Shown: piece by piece, positions 1 to 5,510 of the stretch
How the letters are laid out: each line of letters opens with the position of its first letter
Position numbering within the stretch: position 1 is the stretch's first letter
From: Prochlorococcus sp. AG-455-E15
GTDB taxonomy: Bacteria > Cyanobacteriota > Cyanobacteriia > PCC-6307 > Cyanobiaceae
DNA length: 5,977 bases
Assembly (NCBI GenBank): GCA_003212115.1
Contig: QCQS01000045.1
Location: forward strand, 1 to 5,977
Direction: 5' to 3'
Made by a program: the position numbers and the translations under genes
The notes under the pieces: generated by a model
What the model saw: only the letters and a program-made list of their open reading frames with translations
What the model was told of the DNA's origin: nothing
Database searches by the model: none

Positions 1-253
1 CAAGCCTGCCTTAGAAGTTTTGGAGATGGCATTAGATCCTTATACTCCTGCACAAGTGAGAGTTTCATTAATGGCTGCTCTAGCATATTTGATTATGCCA
101 TTTGATCTTTTCCCTGACTTTATGCCTTTAGTTGGTTTTAGTGATGATTTTGTAGCCCTCACAGCAGTACTCAGTATATGGAGCAAATACATGACTCCTT
201 CAATAAGAGCAAGAGCAGAGAATAAGCTAAATAAGTTATTTCCTTTTTATTGA
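1..253 (+). CDS. DUF1232 (YkvA-like) membrane protein, 3' part
   Basis: The reading frame is open from base 2 to the TGA at 251-253 with no stop upstream, so the gene starts before the window. A TTG at base 20 lies in this frame but is probably an internal Leu codon. The 83 visible residues contain the DUF1232 signature: a hydrophobic helix (about LMAALAYLIM) running into PFDLFPDFMPLVGFSDD, which matches the family pattern P-x-D-L-x-P-D-x-x-P-x-x-G-x-x-D-D, and then a second hydrophobic segment (FVALTAVLSIW). Family members are small membrane-associated proteins whose biochemical role is not established. The stop codon directly abuts the ATG of the next gene, so the two are probably cotranscribed and translationally coupled. 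The family call is secure and the function is unknown. The missing N-terminus could hold an additional region that cannot be seen here. Confidence 0.85.
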   Translation, partial: KPALEVLEMALDPYTPAQVRVSLMAALAYLIMPFDLFPDFMPLVGFSDDFVALTAVLSIWSKYMTPSIRARAENKLNKLFPFY

Positions 254-574
254 ATGAGTAAATTATCTACACAGGAAGAAAAAGAACTCGTCTTCTTCAT
301 TAAAGATTGGTTAAAAACGCATGGATTTACCCAAAAAGACTTAGCAAATGAATTAAATATTAAATCGAGTAGAACCTCAGAGATTATTCTCAAAATGAAA
401 GAATTATATAAAAAAGGCGGCATGTTCAATATTGCAAAAAATCTTATAAAGATTGAGCAAAAATGGTTAAACAATATCAAGAACGATTATCTAGAAACAA
501 AACAAATAACACCATATAATCAATTAGATATCGACTCATTAGTAAATCAGATAAATCAAGATACTAGTAAATAA
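254..574 (+). CDS. Small helix-turn-helix protein, function unknown
   Basis: This encodes a 106-residue soluble protein. Residues about 25-46 (FTQKDLANELNIKSSRTSEI) read as an XRE/Cro-like helix-turn-helix: T-Q-x-D-L-A in the first helix, a turn around N-I-K, and R-x-S-E-I in the recognition helix. It is followed by a basic stretch (KMKELYKKGG) and a mixed-charge C-terminal half (residues 57-106) that I cannot assign. A role in DNA binding is inferred from this motif only; no ligand or partner domain is visible. The ATG follows the TGA of the DUF1232 gene with no intervening base and no Shine-Dalgarno sequence is evident, which suggests translational coupling. The gene ends in an A/T-rich convergent gap. 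I do not recognise a named family. The coding call is well supported by composition and the tight spacing; the regulator call is tentative. Confidence 0.75.
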   Translation: MSKLSTQEEKELVFFIKDWLKTHGFTQKDLANELNIKSSRTSEIILKMKELYKKGGMFNIAKNLIKIEQKWLNNIKNDYLETKQITPYNQLDIDSLVNQINQDTSK

Positions 575-593
575 ATATTATTTAAAATAAAAT

Positions 594-609
594 ATTTTTA
601 ATTAAAAAT
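594..609. repeat. 16-base perfect A/T palindrome in convergent gap
   Basis: ATTTTTAATTAAAAAT is its own reverse complement and lies 19 bases after the stop of the helix-turn-helix gene. A second overlapping palindrome, AAAATATTTT, sits at 589-598. Either could fold into an all-A/U stem flanked by U runs and act as a weak bidirectional terminator between the convergent genes. In DNA this rich in A/T such palindromes also arise by chance, so a role is only suggested. The rest of 575-768 holds no convincing gene, only very short open frames. Confidence 0.3.
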
Positions 610-768
610 GATATATCCTCTTAAAACTAACGTTTAAATAAATATCGTTTTAACTCCTAAATAAGATAAATAATTAAATTATTAAAGCAAAAATAATATG
701 CATTTTTAAGTTAAATTAATTCTTTTAATAAATAGCTAATAATTACTAAATTTTTTCGTAAATCATAT

Positions 769-1038
769 TTAAAATGCTTGAATCCAGGGATAAATATCAT
801 AATTAATCCATATACCTTTTTCCCAATATATATCCTCCTCAATAAGATCTTTCAACTCGTTTATATCATTAGCATTAAAAATTCCAAACAAATATTTAGT
901 ACATTTTGTTGGCCCTAATGTAACTAAAATATCGCTATCTTTTAAGTTTTTAAGTCTCTTAAGATGTTGTTCTCGAAATGGTTCCCTTTTAATAATTGCA
1001 TCTTCACAGTACCGACCAAAAACTACAAACTTTTCCAT
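769..1038 (-). CDS. YCII (YciI-like) domain protein
   Basis: This encodes an 89-residue protein that is a single YCII domain of the dimeric alpha-beta barrel (ferredoxin-like) fold. The visible layout fits the family: strand 1 (KFVVFGRY), a helix carrying R-x-x-H-L-x-x-L with His25, nearby acidic residues Asp34 and Asp36, a G-P-T turn at 42-44, a strand (YLFGIFNA), a helix with acidic residues (INELKDLIEEDIYWEKGIW), and a final strand ending Y-P-W. Conserved His and Asp residues of this family have been proposed as a catalytic site, but the substrate is unknown for most members. Its ATG at 1036-1038 faces cyAbrB across 96 bases, so the promoters must share that gap. A TATTAT hexamer (minus strand, 1050-1055) could be a -10, but it would leave a leader of only a few bases. 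Fold assignment is fairly confident; function is unknown. Confidence 0.8.
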   Translation of the reverse strand: MEKFVVFGRYCEDAIIKREPFREQHLKRLKNLKDSDILVTLGPTKCTKYLFGIFNANDINELKDLIEEDIYWEKGIWINYDIYPWIQAF

Positions 1039-1076
1039 TTTAAAAATAAATAATAGAATGAATAGATACTTAATAA

Positions 1077-1106
1077 TTGCATATATTACGCGCAGATTGC
1101 TATGTT
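1077..1106 (+). promoter_or_regulatory. Candidate sigma70-type promoter of cyAbrB
   Basis: TTGCAT at 1077-1082 and TATGTT at 1101-1106 are separated by 18 bases, which predicts a start near 1113 and a leader of about 22 bases before the ATG at 1135. The spacer contains the only G/C-rich patch of this gap (ACGCGCAG), which might be an operator. The call comes from hexamer similarity alone. Confidence 0.4.
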
Positions 1107-1134
1107 ATTTAATACAACTTTCTTTTAATTAATT

Positions 1135-1491
1135 ATGCTAACTGGTAGCGATCTCCTTGCAAAAGTTAAAGAACTTGGTGATGTTAGCAAATCTGACCTA
1201 GTTCGCGCGTGTGGATATGTTTCAACTAAAAAAAACGGAGGTGAACGCTTAAACTTTACCGCATTTTATGAAGCACTTTTAGAAGCAAAAGGGGTTAATC
1301 TTGGTGATTCTGGAGTAGCAGGTATTGGGAAAGGTGGAAGAAAACTTAGTTATATTGCTACAGTTCAAGGCAATGGGAATCTTCTGATTGGGAAAGCATA
1401 TACAGCACTTCTTGATTTAAAAGCAGGTGATGAATTCGAAATTAAGCTCGGAAGAAAACAAATCAGATTATTACCTACAGAAGAATCTTAA
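1135..1491 (+). CDS. cyAbrB family transcriptional regulator
   Basis: This encodes a 118-residue protein of the cyanobacterial AbrB-like (cyAbrB) family, whose members bind DNA with low sequence specificity and act as global regulators. In Synechocystis they affect carbon and nitrogen genes. The N-terminal half (residues 1-55: MLTGSDLLAKVKELG...SKSDLVRACGY...F-x-x-F-Y-E-A-L-L-x-A-K-G) is the family-specific part. A Gly/Lys linker (GIGKGGRK, about 63-70) follows, and then the AbrB-type swapped-hairpin region at about 72-113 (YIATVQGNGNLLIGKAYTALLDLKAGDEFEIKLGRKQIRLL). The AbrB-like domain is C-terminal, as in cyanobacteria, whereas Bacillus AbrB has it at the N-terminus. The length is typical. 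The ATG is preceded by AATTAATT with no Shine-Dalgarno sequence. The gene is transcribed alone, divergent from the YCII gene and convergent with trpA. I cannot tell which of the two cyAbrB clades it belongs to. Confidence 0.93.
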   Translation: MLTGSDLLAKVKELGDVSKSDLVRACGYVSTKKNGGERLNFTAFYEALLEAKGVNLGDSGVAGIGKGGRKLSYIATVQGNGNLLIGKAYTALLDLKAGDEFEIKLGRKQIRLLPTEES

Positions 1492-1569
1492 AGACAACAA
1501 CAATAAATTGGTAATAACATTTTTAATTTTCTATAAATAATTCTTTTAATTAATAAATTATCTTTGTAT

Positions 1570-2412
1570 TTATTTTTTTTGATCAGCAGCTAAACGCATT
1601 TCTTTACAAAACTCACCAACATGATCGACAACATCTTTTTCACTTGAGCTCGAGATTCGTTTTACAAATGCACTCCCAATAATTACTCCATCTGCTCCCC
1701 ACTCACGAACTTTATTAACATGTTCTGGAGTTGATATTCCAAACCCAACAGCAATTGGATTACTATTTACATCTTTTAATTTAGAAATAAGATTTTCTAC
1801 TCTATTTTCCATTTTGTTTCTCTCACCAGTGACACCTGTAACACTTACTAAATAAGTAAAGCCTTTTGTATGATTTGATATTTGTTTCATTCTTTCAAAA
1901 GGAGTAGTTGGCGCTACCAATAAAATTAAGTCCATAGAATGGTTACTAACTATTTTAGAAAATTTATGAGCTTCCTCCAAAGGGAGGTCAGGAACTATTA
2001 GTCCAGAAACTCCAGCATCAGATGCCATCTCACAAAACCTTTCAAAGCCAAAACATAGTAATGGATTCAAGTAAGAAAAAAGGATGATGGGGATATTTAA
2101 TTTACCTTTTAAAGACTCTAAAAGTATAATTACTTTTCTTAAGCTAGTGCCTGACTTTAAGGCGCGAGAGGCGGCCAATTGAATAACAGGTCCATCTGCA
2201 AGTGGGTCACTATACGGGATACCTAATTCAATAAGGTCAGCTCCATTATCTTGTAACTTTAATAAGATCTCAGACGTGATATCAATATTGGGATCACCAG
2301 CCATTATAAAAGGCATTAAAGCAAATTTTTTTTTATTTTTTAACTCACAAAACATCTCATCTACCTTAGATAAAGATTCATTTTTAGTAATTTGCATTTT
2401 GTTATCTTTCAT
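1570..2412 (-). CDS. trpA: Tryptophan synthase alpha subunit
   Basis: This encodes a 280-residue TIM-barrel enzyme that cleaves indole-3-glycerol phosphate to indole and glyceraldehyde 3-phosphate and channels indole to TrpB, in the cytoplasm. The signature IELGIPYSDPLADGPVIQ is intact, with catalytic Glu62 and Asp73 (equivalent to Glu49 and Asp60 of Salmonella TrpA). Tyr187 and the mobile loop SVTGVTGERN (Thr195, equivalent to Thr183) are present, as are the phosphate-binding glycine segments AVGFGIS (221-227) and VIIGSAF (243-249). The protein is slightly longer than the usual 265-270 residues because of an N-terminal tail. A second ATG at codon 6 is an alternative start, and neither has a visible Shine-Dalgarno sequence. 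It lies 29 bases after the DUF3007 gene and is probably the last gene of an ndhL - DUF3007 - trpA operon. trpB is not in the window. The coding strand carries an A9 run at 2326-2334. Confidence 0.98.
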   Translation of the reverse strand: MKDNKMQITKNESLSKVDEMFCELKNKKKFALMPFIMAGDPNIDITSEILLKLQDNGADLIELGIPYSDPLADGPVIQLAASRALKSGTSLRKVIILLESLKGKLNIPIILFSYLNPLLCFGFERFCEMASDAGVSGLIVPDLPLEEAHKFSKIVSNHSMDLILLVAPTTPFERMKQISNHTKGFTYLVSVTGVTGERNKMENRVENLISKLKDVNSNPIAVGFGISTPEHVNKVREWGADGVIIGSAFVKRISSSSEKDVVDHVGEFCKEMRLAADQKK

Positions 2413-2441
2413 AATTTTTAGATATTTTTTTTATAAAAAAT

Positions 2442-2762
2442 TTATGGATTTTTCTCTAAATCTTCCATAAGTTTTTGCTGCTCTTCGTTTGACAATGAGT
2501 TGAATTTGGTTTCTAGTTTATCATTAACAACTTTTTCATACTCTTTTCTATAACGCTTCCTTTGTTCCATAAATGTCATTTTTCCATTTACAACTCTATA
2601 AACATAAGATGTTACCCAAGTAATAACAATCAAAATCAAGATACAACTTGATAAAGTAGTGGCAGTAAAATTATCGATGCCAATTTGCGGTGCAAATTTA
2701 TAACTAATTAATCCTATTAATGAAATAAATAAACCTATTTGTATAACTTTTCCTTTAGTCAA
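2442..2762 (-). CDS. DUF3007 two-helix membrane protein
   Basis: This encodes a 106-residue membrane protein that I place in the cyanobacterial/plastid DUF3007 family from its layout and its position next to ndhL. It has two hydrophobic segments (about 5-22 and 35-57). The remaining half is strongly charged and helical (MTFMEQRKRYRKEYEKVVNDKL...SNEEQQKLMEDLEKNP). The start codon is TTG at 2760-2762: an in-frame TAA lies immediately upstream at 2763-2765, and there is no early ATG in the frame, so no longer or better start exists. AAAGGG at the end of ndhL could serve as the ribosome binding site. Only 4 bases separate it from the ndhL stop, and trpA follows after 29 bases. The association with ndhL suggests, but does not show, a link to the thylakoid NDH-1 complex. 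Biochemical function is unknown. Confidence 0.85.
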   Translation of the reverse strand: MTKGKVIQIGLFISLIGLISYKFAPQIGIDNFTATTLSSCILILIVITWVTSYVYRVVNGKMTFMEQRKRYRKEYEKVVNDKLETKFNSLSNEEQQKLMEDLEKNP

Positions 2763-2766
2763 TTAT

Positions 2767-3000
2767 TTACCCTTTACCACTTCCTTTTAATCTGAGATTT
2801 AAAAATGGAGAAAATAAAATTAAACCAGGAAAGAAAAGAAATACAAGGCCATAAATTCCTAATCTTTCAAATTTGCCCATAATATTCCATCTATTATTCA
2901 TCCAGTAAAATAGTAACAATGGGATAACAAATAAATAGGTAGAAATAATTCCGATATAAGCAATTAAAGTAGCGAATGAATTATTGAAAAAACTTTCCAT
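2767..3000 (-). CDS. ndhL: NAD(P)H-quinone oxidoreductase (NDH-1) subunit L
   Basis: This encodes a 77-residue subunit of the cyanobacterial NDH-1 complex in the thylakoid membrane. The complex takes electrons from reduced ferredoxin to plastoquinone in cyclic flow and respiration and supports CO2 uptake. NdhL is an oxygenic-phototroph-specific membrane subunit (formerly IctA). Two membrane segments are visible (about 8-33 and 47-66), separated by the hydrophilic turn YWMNNRWN and GKFERLG. The segment ERLGIYGLVFLFFPGLILF followed by SPFLNLR is the recognisable family signature. The length matches other cyanobacterial NdhL proteins. The ATG at 2998-3000 lies 78 bases after the tRNA 3' end. A candidate promoter of its own sits in that gap, and DUF3007 and trpA follow closely, probably in one transcript. 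Confidence 0.94.
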   Translation of the reverse strand: MESFFNNSFATLIAYIGIISTYLFVIPLLLFYWMNNRWNIMGKFERLGIYGLVFLFFPGLILFSPFLNLRLKGSGKG

Positions 3001-3024
3001 TTTAATTTATGGTTGCTTAGTTAA

Positions 3025-3054
3025 AACATAACAACTATTGGAAGTTATCGTCAG
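3025..3054 (-). promoter_or_regulatory. Candidate promoter of ndhL - DUF3007 - trpA
   Basis: Reading the minus strand, CTGACG (3049-3054) and TATGTT (3025-3030) are 18 bases apart. TATGTT is preceded by TGT, giving an extended -10 (TGnTATGTT). Transcription would begin near 3018 with a leader of about 17 bases. This would free ndhL from dependence on the upstream tRNA transcript. It is based on hexamer resemblance only. Confidence 0.38.
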
Positions 3055-3078
3055 AACTAAAAATAAATAATTAAATAA

Positions 3079-3164
3079 TGGGAGTGGGGGGACTTGAACC
3101 CCCACGAGCTAAATCGCTCGACGGATTTTAAGTCCGGCGCGTCTACCAATTCCGCCACACTCCC
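3079..3164 (-). tRNA. tRNA-Leu (anticodon UAA)
   Basis: This is a complete class II tRNA on the minus strand. The acceptor stem pairs GGGAGTG (3158-3164) with CACTCCC (3080-3086), and A is the discriminator base at 3079. The anticodon stem is 3133-3137 with 3121-3125, and the loop CTTAAAA gives anticodon TAA (3128-3130), reading UUA/UUG codons. The long variable arm forms a 5-base stem CGAGC/GCTCG (3105-3120). The T stem is CCCCC/GGGGG with loop TTCAAGT (3087-3103). The 3' CCA is not encoded (the next bases are TTA) and must be added enzymatically. Many cyanobacteria carry a group I intron in the anticodon loop of this particular tRNA; here the loop is uninterrupted. Confidence 0.98.
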
Positions 3165-3184
3165 AAGGGAATTTGCGCTATCTA

Positions 3185-3214
3185 ATCGTAGCTGAAAGTA
3201 TCCCATTTAACCAA
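3185..3214 (-). promoter_or_regulatory. Candidate promoter of tRNA-Leu(UAA)
   Basis: On the minus strand, TTGGTT (3209-3214) and TACGAT (3185-3190) are separated by 18 bases, predicting a start near 3178, about 14 bases ahead of the mature tRNA 5' end. Such a short leader is typical of tRNA genes. It lies in the 98-base gap after pyrC. Support is from hexamers and position only. Confidence 0.4.
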
Positions 3215-3262
3215 GAAAAATTGGAAAATTTACACTTTTAATTGTCAGATTAAATCTAATTT

Positions 3263-4312
3263 TTAATTTACTATTCCTTCTACTTGCCATTGCAAAGTTT
3301 CACCTGCATGAAATGGTTTTATTTGTCCGACAATATTTTTTTCTTCAACAACATCAATATATTCTTTAATTTTGTTAGGTCTAGAAACTAATTTTAATTT
3401 TTCTTTATTTGGTGGGACATTATAAAAATTAGGGCCATTCAAACTTGCAAACTTTTCAAAATTATCTAGAGCATCCTCCTCTTCGAAAACTGTTAAGTAG
3501 CTTTCTATTGCTACTGGCGAATTAAAAATGCCTGCACATCCACAAAAAGCCTTCCACTTCCTAAGGTGTGGAGCAGAGTCAGTCCCCAAGAAAAAACATT
3601 TTTCCCCACTTGTTGCCGCTCTCCTTAAAGCGAGTCTATTATTTTCCCTCTTAGCAACTGGTAAGCAGTAAAAATCACTATTTAAGCCTCCAAAAAACAT
3701 TGCATTTCTATTTATATGCAAATGATGCGGAGTAATAGTAGCCCCAATATTATTTTCTTGCACAAAATCCACTGCGTAAGAGGTGGTTATATGTTCTAGA
3801 ACGATTTTTAATTTTGGAAATCTTTTGGTTATTTGAGAAAGTTCTTTATCTATAAAAACTTCTTCTCTATCGAATACATCTACTTCAGAATCAGTCACTT
3901 CCCCATGAATTAAAAGAGGCATTCCAGAATCTTGCATTAATTCAAAGATCTTATAAAGATTTTCTATTTTCCTAACTCCATGACTGGAATTTGTTGTGGC
4001 ATTAGCGGGATATAATTTTGCTGCAAAAAAAACATTATTTTTAAAACCATTAATTAGTTCCCCTTTATCAGTGTCATCTGTAAGATAAATTGTCATTAAT
4101 GGTTGAAACTTAGAACTTTCTGGTAGCGCTTCAACAATAGATTTCCTATAAGAAATAGCGCTATTGATTGATGTTATGGGACTTTTAGTATTTGGCATAA
4201 CAATGGCTCTTCCAAAATATTTCGAAGTAAACTGAATGATATTTTTTAATACAAGACCTTCTCTTAAATGTAAATGCCAATCATCAGGTTTTATTATGTT
4301 TAAAGTCTTCAA
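3263..4312 (-). CDS. pyrC: Dihydroorotase, class II (E. coli PyrC type)
   Basis: This encodes a 349-residue cytoplasmic zinc enzyme that cyclises N-carbamoyl-L-aspartate to L-dihydroorotate in de novo pyrimidine synthesis. All metal and substrate ligands of the class II amidohydrolase barrel are visible: H-L-H-L-R at 13-17 (His13, His15, Arg17), MPN at 39-41 (Asn41), the lysine expected to be carboxylated at Lys99 (AAKLYPANATTNS), His136 (LLIHGEV), His174 (VLEHITT) and Asp245 (FLGTDSAPH). These correspond to E. coli His16, His18, Lys102, His139, His177 and Asp250. The length and the C-terminal segment are usual for the family. The ATG is preceded by A/T-rich sequence without a Shine-Dalgarno sequence, but a TATAAT lies about 50 bases upstream. 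The gene is divergent from the Na+/Ca2+ exchanger, and the tRNA-Leu gene follows it on the same strand after 98 bases. Confidence 0.97.
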   Translation of the reverse strand: MKTLNIIKPDDWHLHLREGLVLKNIIQFTSKYFGRAIVMPNTKSPITSINSAISYRKSIVEALPESSKFQPLMTIYLTDDTDKGELINGFKNNVFFAAKLYPANATTNSSHGVRKIENLYKIFELMQDSGMPLLIHGEVTDSEVDVFDREEVFIDKELSQITKRFPKLKIVLEHITTSYAVDFVQENNIGATITPHHLHINRNAMFFGGLNSDFYCLPVAKRENNRLALRRAATSGEKCFFLGTDSAPHLRKWKAFCGCAGIFNSPVAIESYLTVFEEEDALDNFEKFASLNGPNFYNVPPNKEKLKLVSRPNKIKEYIDVVEEKNIVGQIKPFHAGETLQWQVEGIVN

Positions 4313-4361
4313 AATTTTTTCTATTTAATCAATTTTAACAGCAAATTAAAATTGACAATAA

Positions 4362-4367
4362 ATTATA
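4362..4367 (-). promoter_or_regulatory. Candidate -10 box of pyrC
   Basis: The minus strand reads TATAAT here, a perfect -10 hexamer, predicting a start near 4355 and a 5' leader of about 43 bases. No good -35 lies at 16-18 bases; TTGGTT at 4388-4393 is 20 bases away. On the opposite strand a perfect TTGACA occupies 4352-4357 and could be a -35 for the divergent exchanger gene, but I see no convincing -10 at the right distance. Confidence 0.4.
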
Positions 4368-4428
4368 GATATTCGAGGATAGTTATTAACCAATTATGAA
4401 AATTTTTTATCTAAATTAAATCCTAAAT

Positions 4429-5508
4429 ATGAGTGATTTTTTATTTCCAATAATAGAAATATTTTTAGGCATAGTTTTACTTTTTGCTGGAGGAGAATTC
4501 TTTATTCAAGGAGCCATATTTTTATCTCTAATTTTAGGAATACCTCAAATAGTAATTGGTTTGACAGTTGTTTCTCTTGGGACAAGCTCACCTGAGTTGT
4601 TGGTAAGTTTGAGTTCAATTTTAAAAGGCAGTGATTCGCTTGCGGCAAGCAATGTAATTGGAAGCAATATTTTTAATATTCTCGTTGTTTTGGGCATAAG
4701 CTCATTGATAACACCTCTTAAAGTAAAAAGCAGAATAGTCAGAAGAGATGTGCCTCTTTTAATGGCAATTTCTTGTGCAGTTTGGGCTATGTCATCAACA
4801 GGCTTATTAACATTGCAAGCAGGGGTATTTCTAATATTTTGTTTAATCTTAAATACAATATGGGAAATCAATACCATCAATGAAAAAGGAGAGGAGACAA
4901 AAGATGCTGAACCAGAGATAGAAGAGTTAGAAGATAACCATAAAGGAAAAATAAATATTTTACTAAAGCTAATTTTGGGAATATTTCTTTTAAGTTTTGG
5001 TTCAAATATTTTAGTAAATGGTTCTCAAACGCTTGCTAATCTTTTGGGTGTAAATGAAATTGTTATTGGTTTAACTATCGTCGCAACTGGGACATCTTTA
5101 CCAGAATTAGTAACTTCAATAATTGCTGCATTTAAAGGCAAAACAGATCTTGCGATTGGGAATGTAATTGGAAGTAATTTACTAAATCAACTTTTAATCC
5201 TTGGAAGTTGCAGTATTTTTTCAGGATTTAAAGGTTTAGTAATTGAAGAGAGTCTAATAAAAGTTGACTTACCTTTTATGGTTTTAACTACCTTTGCATG
5301 CTTACCAATTTTCTGGAGCAAAGGGAAAATCACAAGAATTGAAGGATTTATTTTGCTTAATCTTTATATTTTCTACATTCTCGATAAGATACTTTTCCTG
5401 AATGGATTTAACTTTCTTTCTGAATTAAGGATAGGTTTATTTATTTATTTTGCATTACTTATAGTATTTCTGATTGTTCAAGAAAAATTAAAATTTTCTA
5501 ATTCATAA
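4429..5508 (+). CDS. CaCA-family Na+/Ca2+ exchanger (YrbG-like)
   Basis: This encodes a 359-residue inner-membrane antiporter of the Ca2+:cation antiporter superfamily, built from two inverted five-helix halves. Alpha-repeat 1 reads GLTVVSLGTSSPELLVS (about 44-60, Glu56) and then ASNVIGSNIFNILVVLG (73-89). Alpha-repeat 2 reads GLTIVATGTSLPELVTS (214-230, Glu226) and then GNVIGSNLLNQLLILG (244-259). The two glutamates are the expected cation ligands. The halves are joined by an acidic loop (about 149-172, EKGEETKDAEPEIEELED). A last hydrophobic segment (336-350) precedes a short basic tail. The family normally expels Ca2+ using the Na+ gradient; Na+/H+ or K+-dependent exchange cannot be excluded from sequence. 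The gene is divergent from pyrC (116-base gap), and its stop codon is 2 bases from that of gor on the other strand. No Shine-Dalgarno sequence is seen before the ATG. Confidence 0.92.
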   Translation: MSDFLFPIIEIFLGIVLLFAGGEFFIQGAIFLSLILGIPQIVIGLTVVSLGTSSPELLVSLSSILKGSDSLAASNVIGSNIFNILVVLGISSLITPLKVKSRIVRRDVPLLMAISCAVWAMSSTGLLTLQAGVFLIFCLILNTIWEINTINEKGEETKDAEPEIEELEDNHKGKINILLKLILGIFLLSFGSNILVNGSQTLANLLGVNEIVIGLTIVATGTSLPELVTSIIAAFKGKTDLAIGNVIGSNLLNQLLILGSCSIFSGFKGLVIEESLIKVDLPFMVLTTFACLPIFWSKGKITRIEGFILLNLYIFYILDKILFLNGFNFLSELRIGLFIYFALLIVFLIVQEKLKFSNS

Positions 5509-5510
5509 TT

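Noticed and set aside
247..480. Open frame of 77 codons on the minus strand
   Set aside because: It lies antisense within the helix-turn-helix gene, has no recognisable family and no promoter, and its composition looks like an A/T-rich shadow.
575..768. Possible small RNA or small gene in the A/T-rich gap
   Set aside because: Open frames are only a few codons long, no stable stem with G/C pairs is seen, and no promoter stands out above the A/T background.
2276..2470. Open frame of 64 codons on the plus strand
   Set aside because: It is antisense to the trpA N-terminal region and the end of the DUF3007 gene, with Phe-rich translation typical of a reversed Lys-rich gene.
3245..3265. Inverted repeat AGATT-A-AATCT just after pyrC as a terminator
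   Set aside because: The stem would be at most 4-5 A/U-rich pairs with almost no loop and no following T-run of note, too weak to annotate.
4545..4880. Open frame of 111 codons on the minus strand
   Set aside because: It is antisense to the well-supported exchanger gene over its first alpha repeat and shows no family features.
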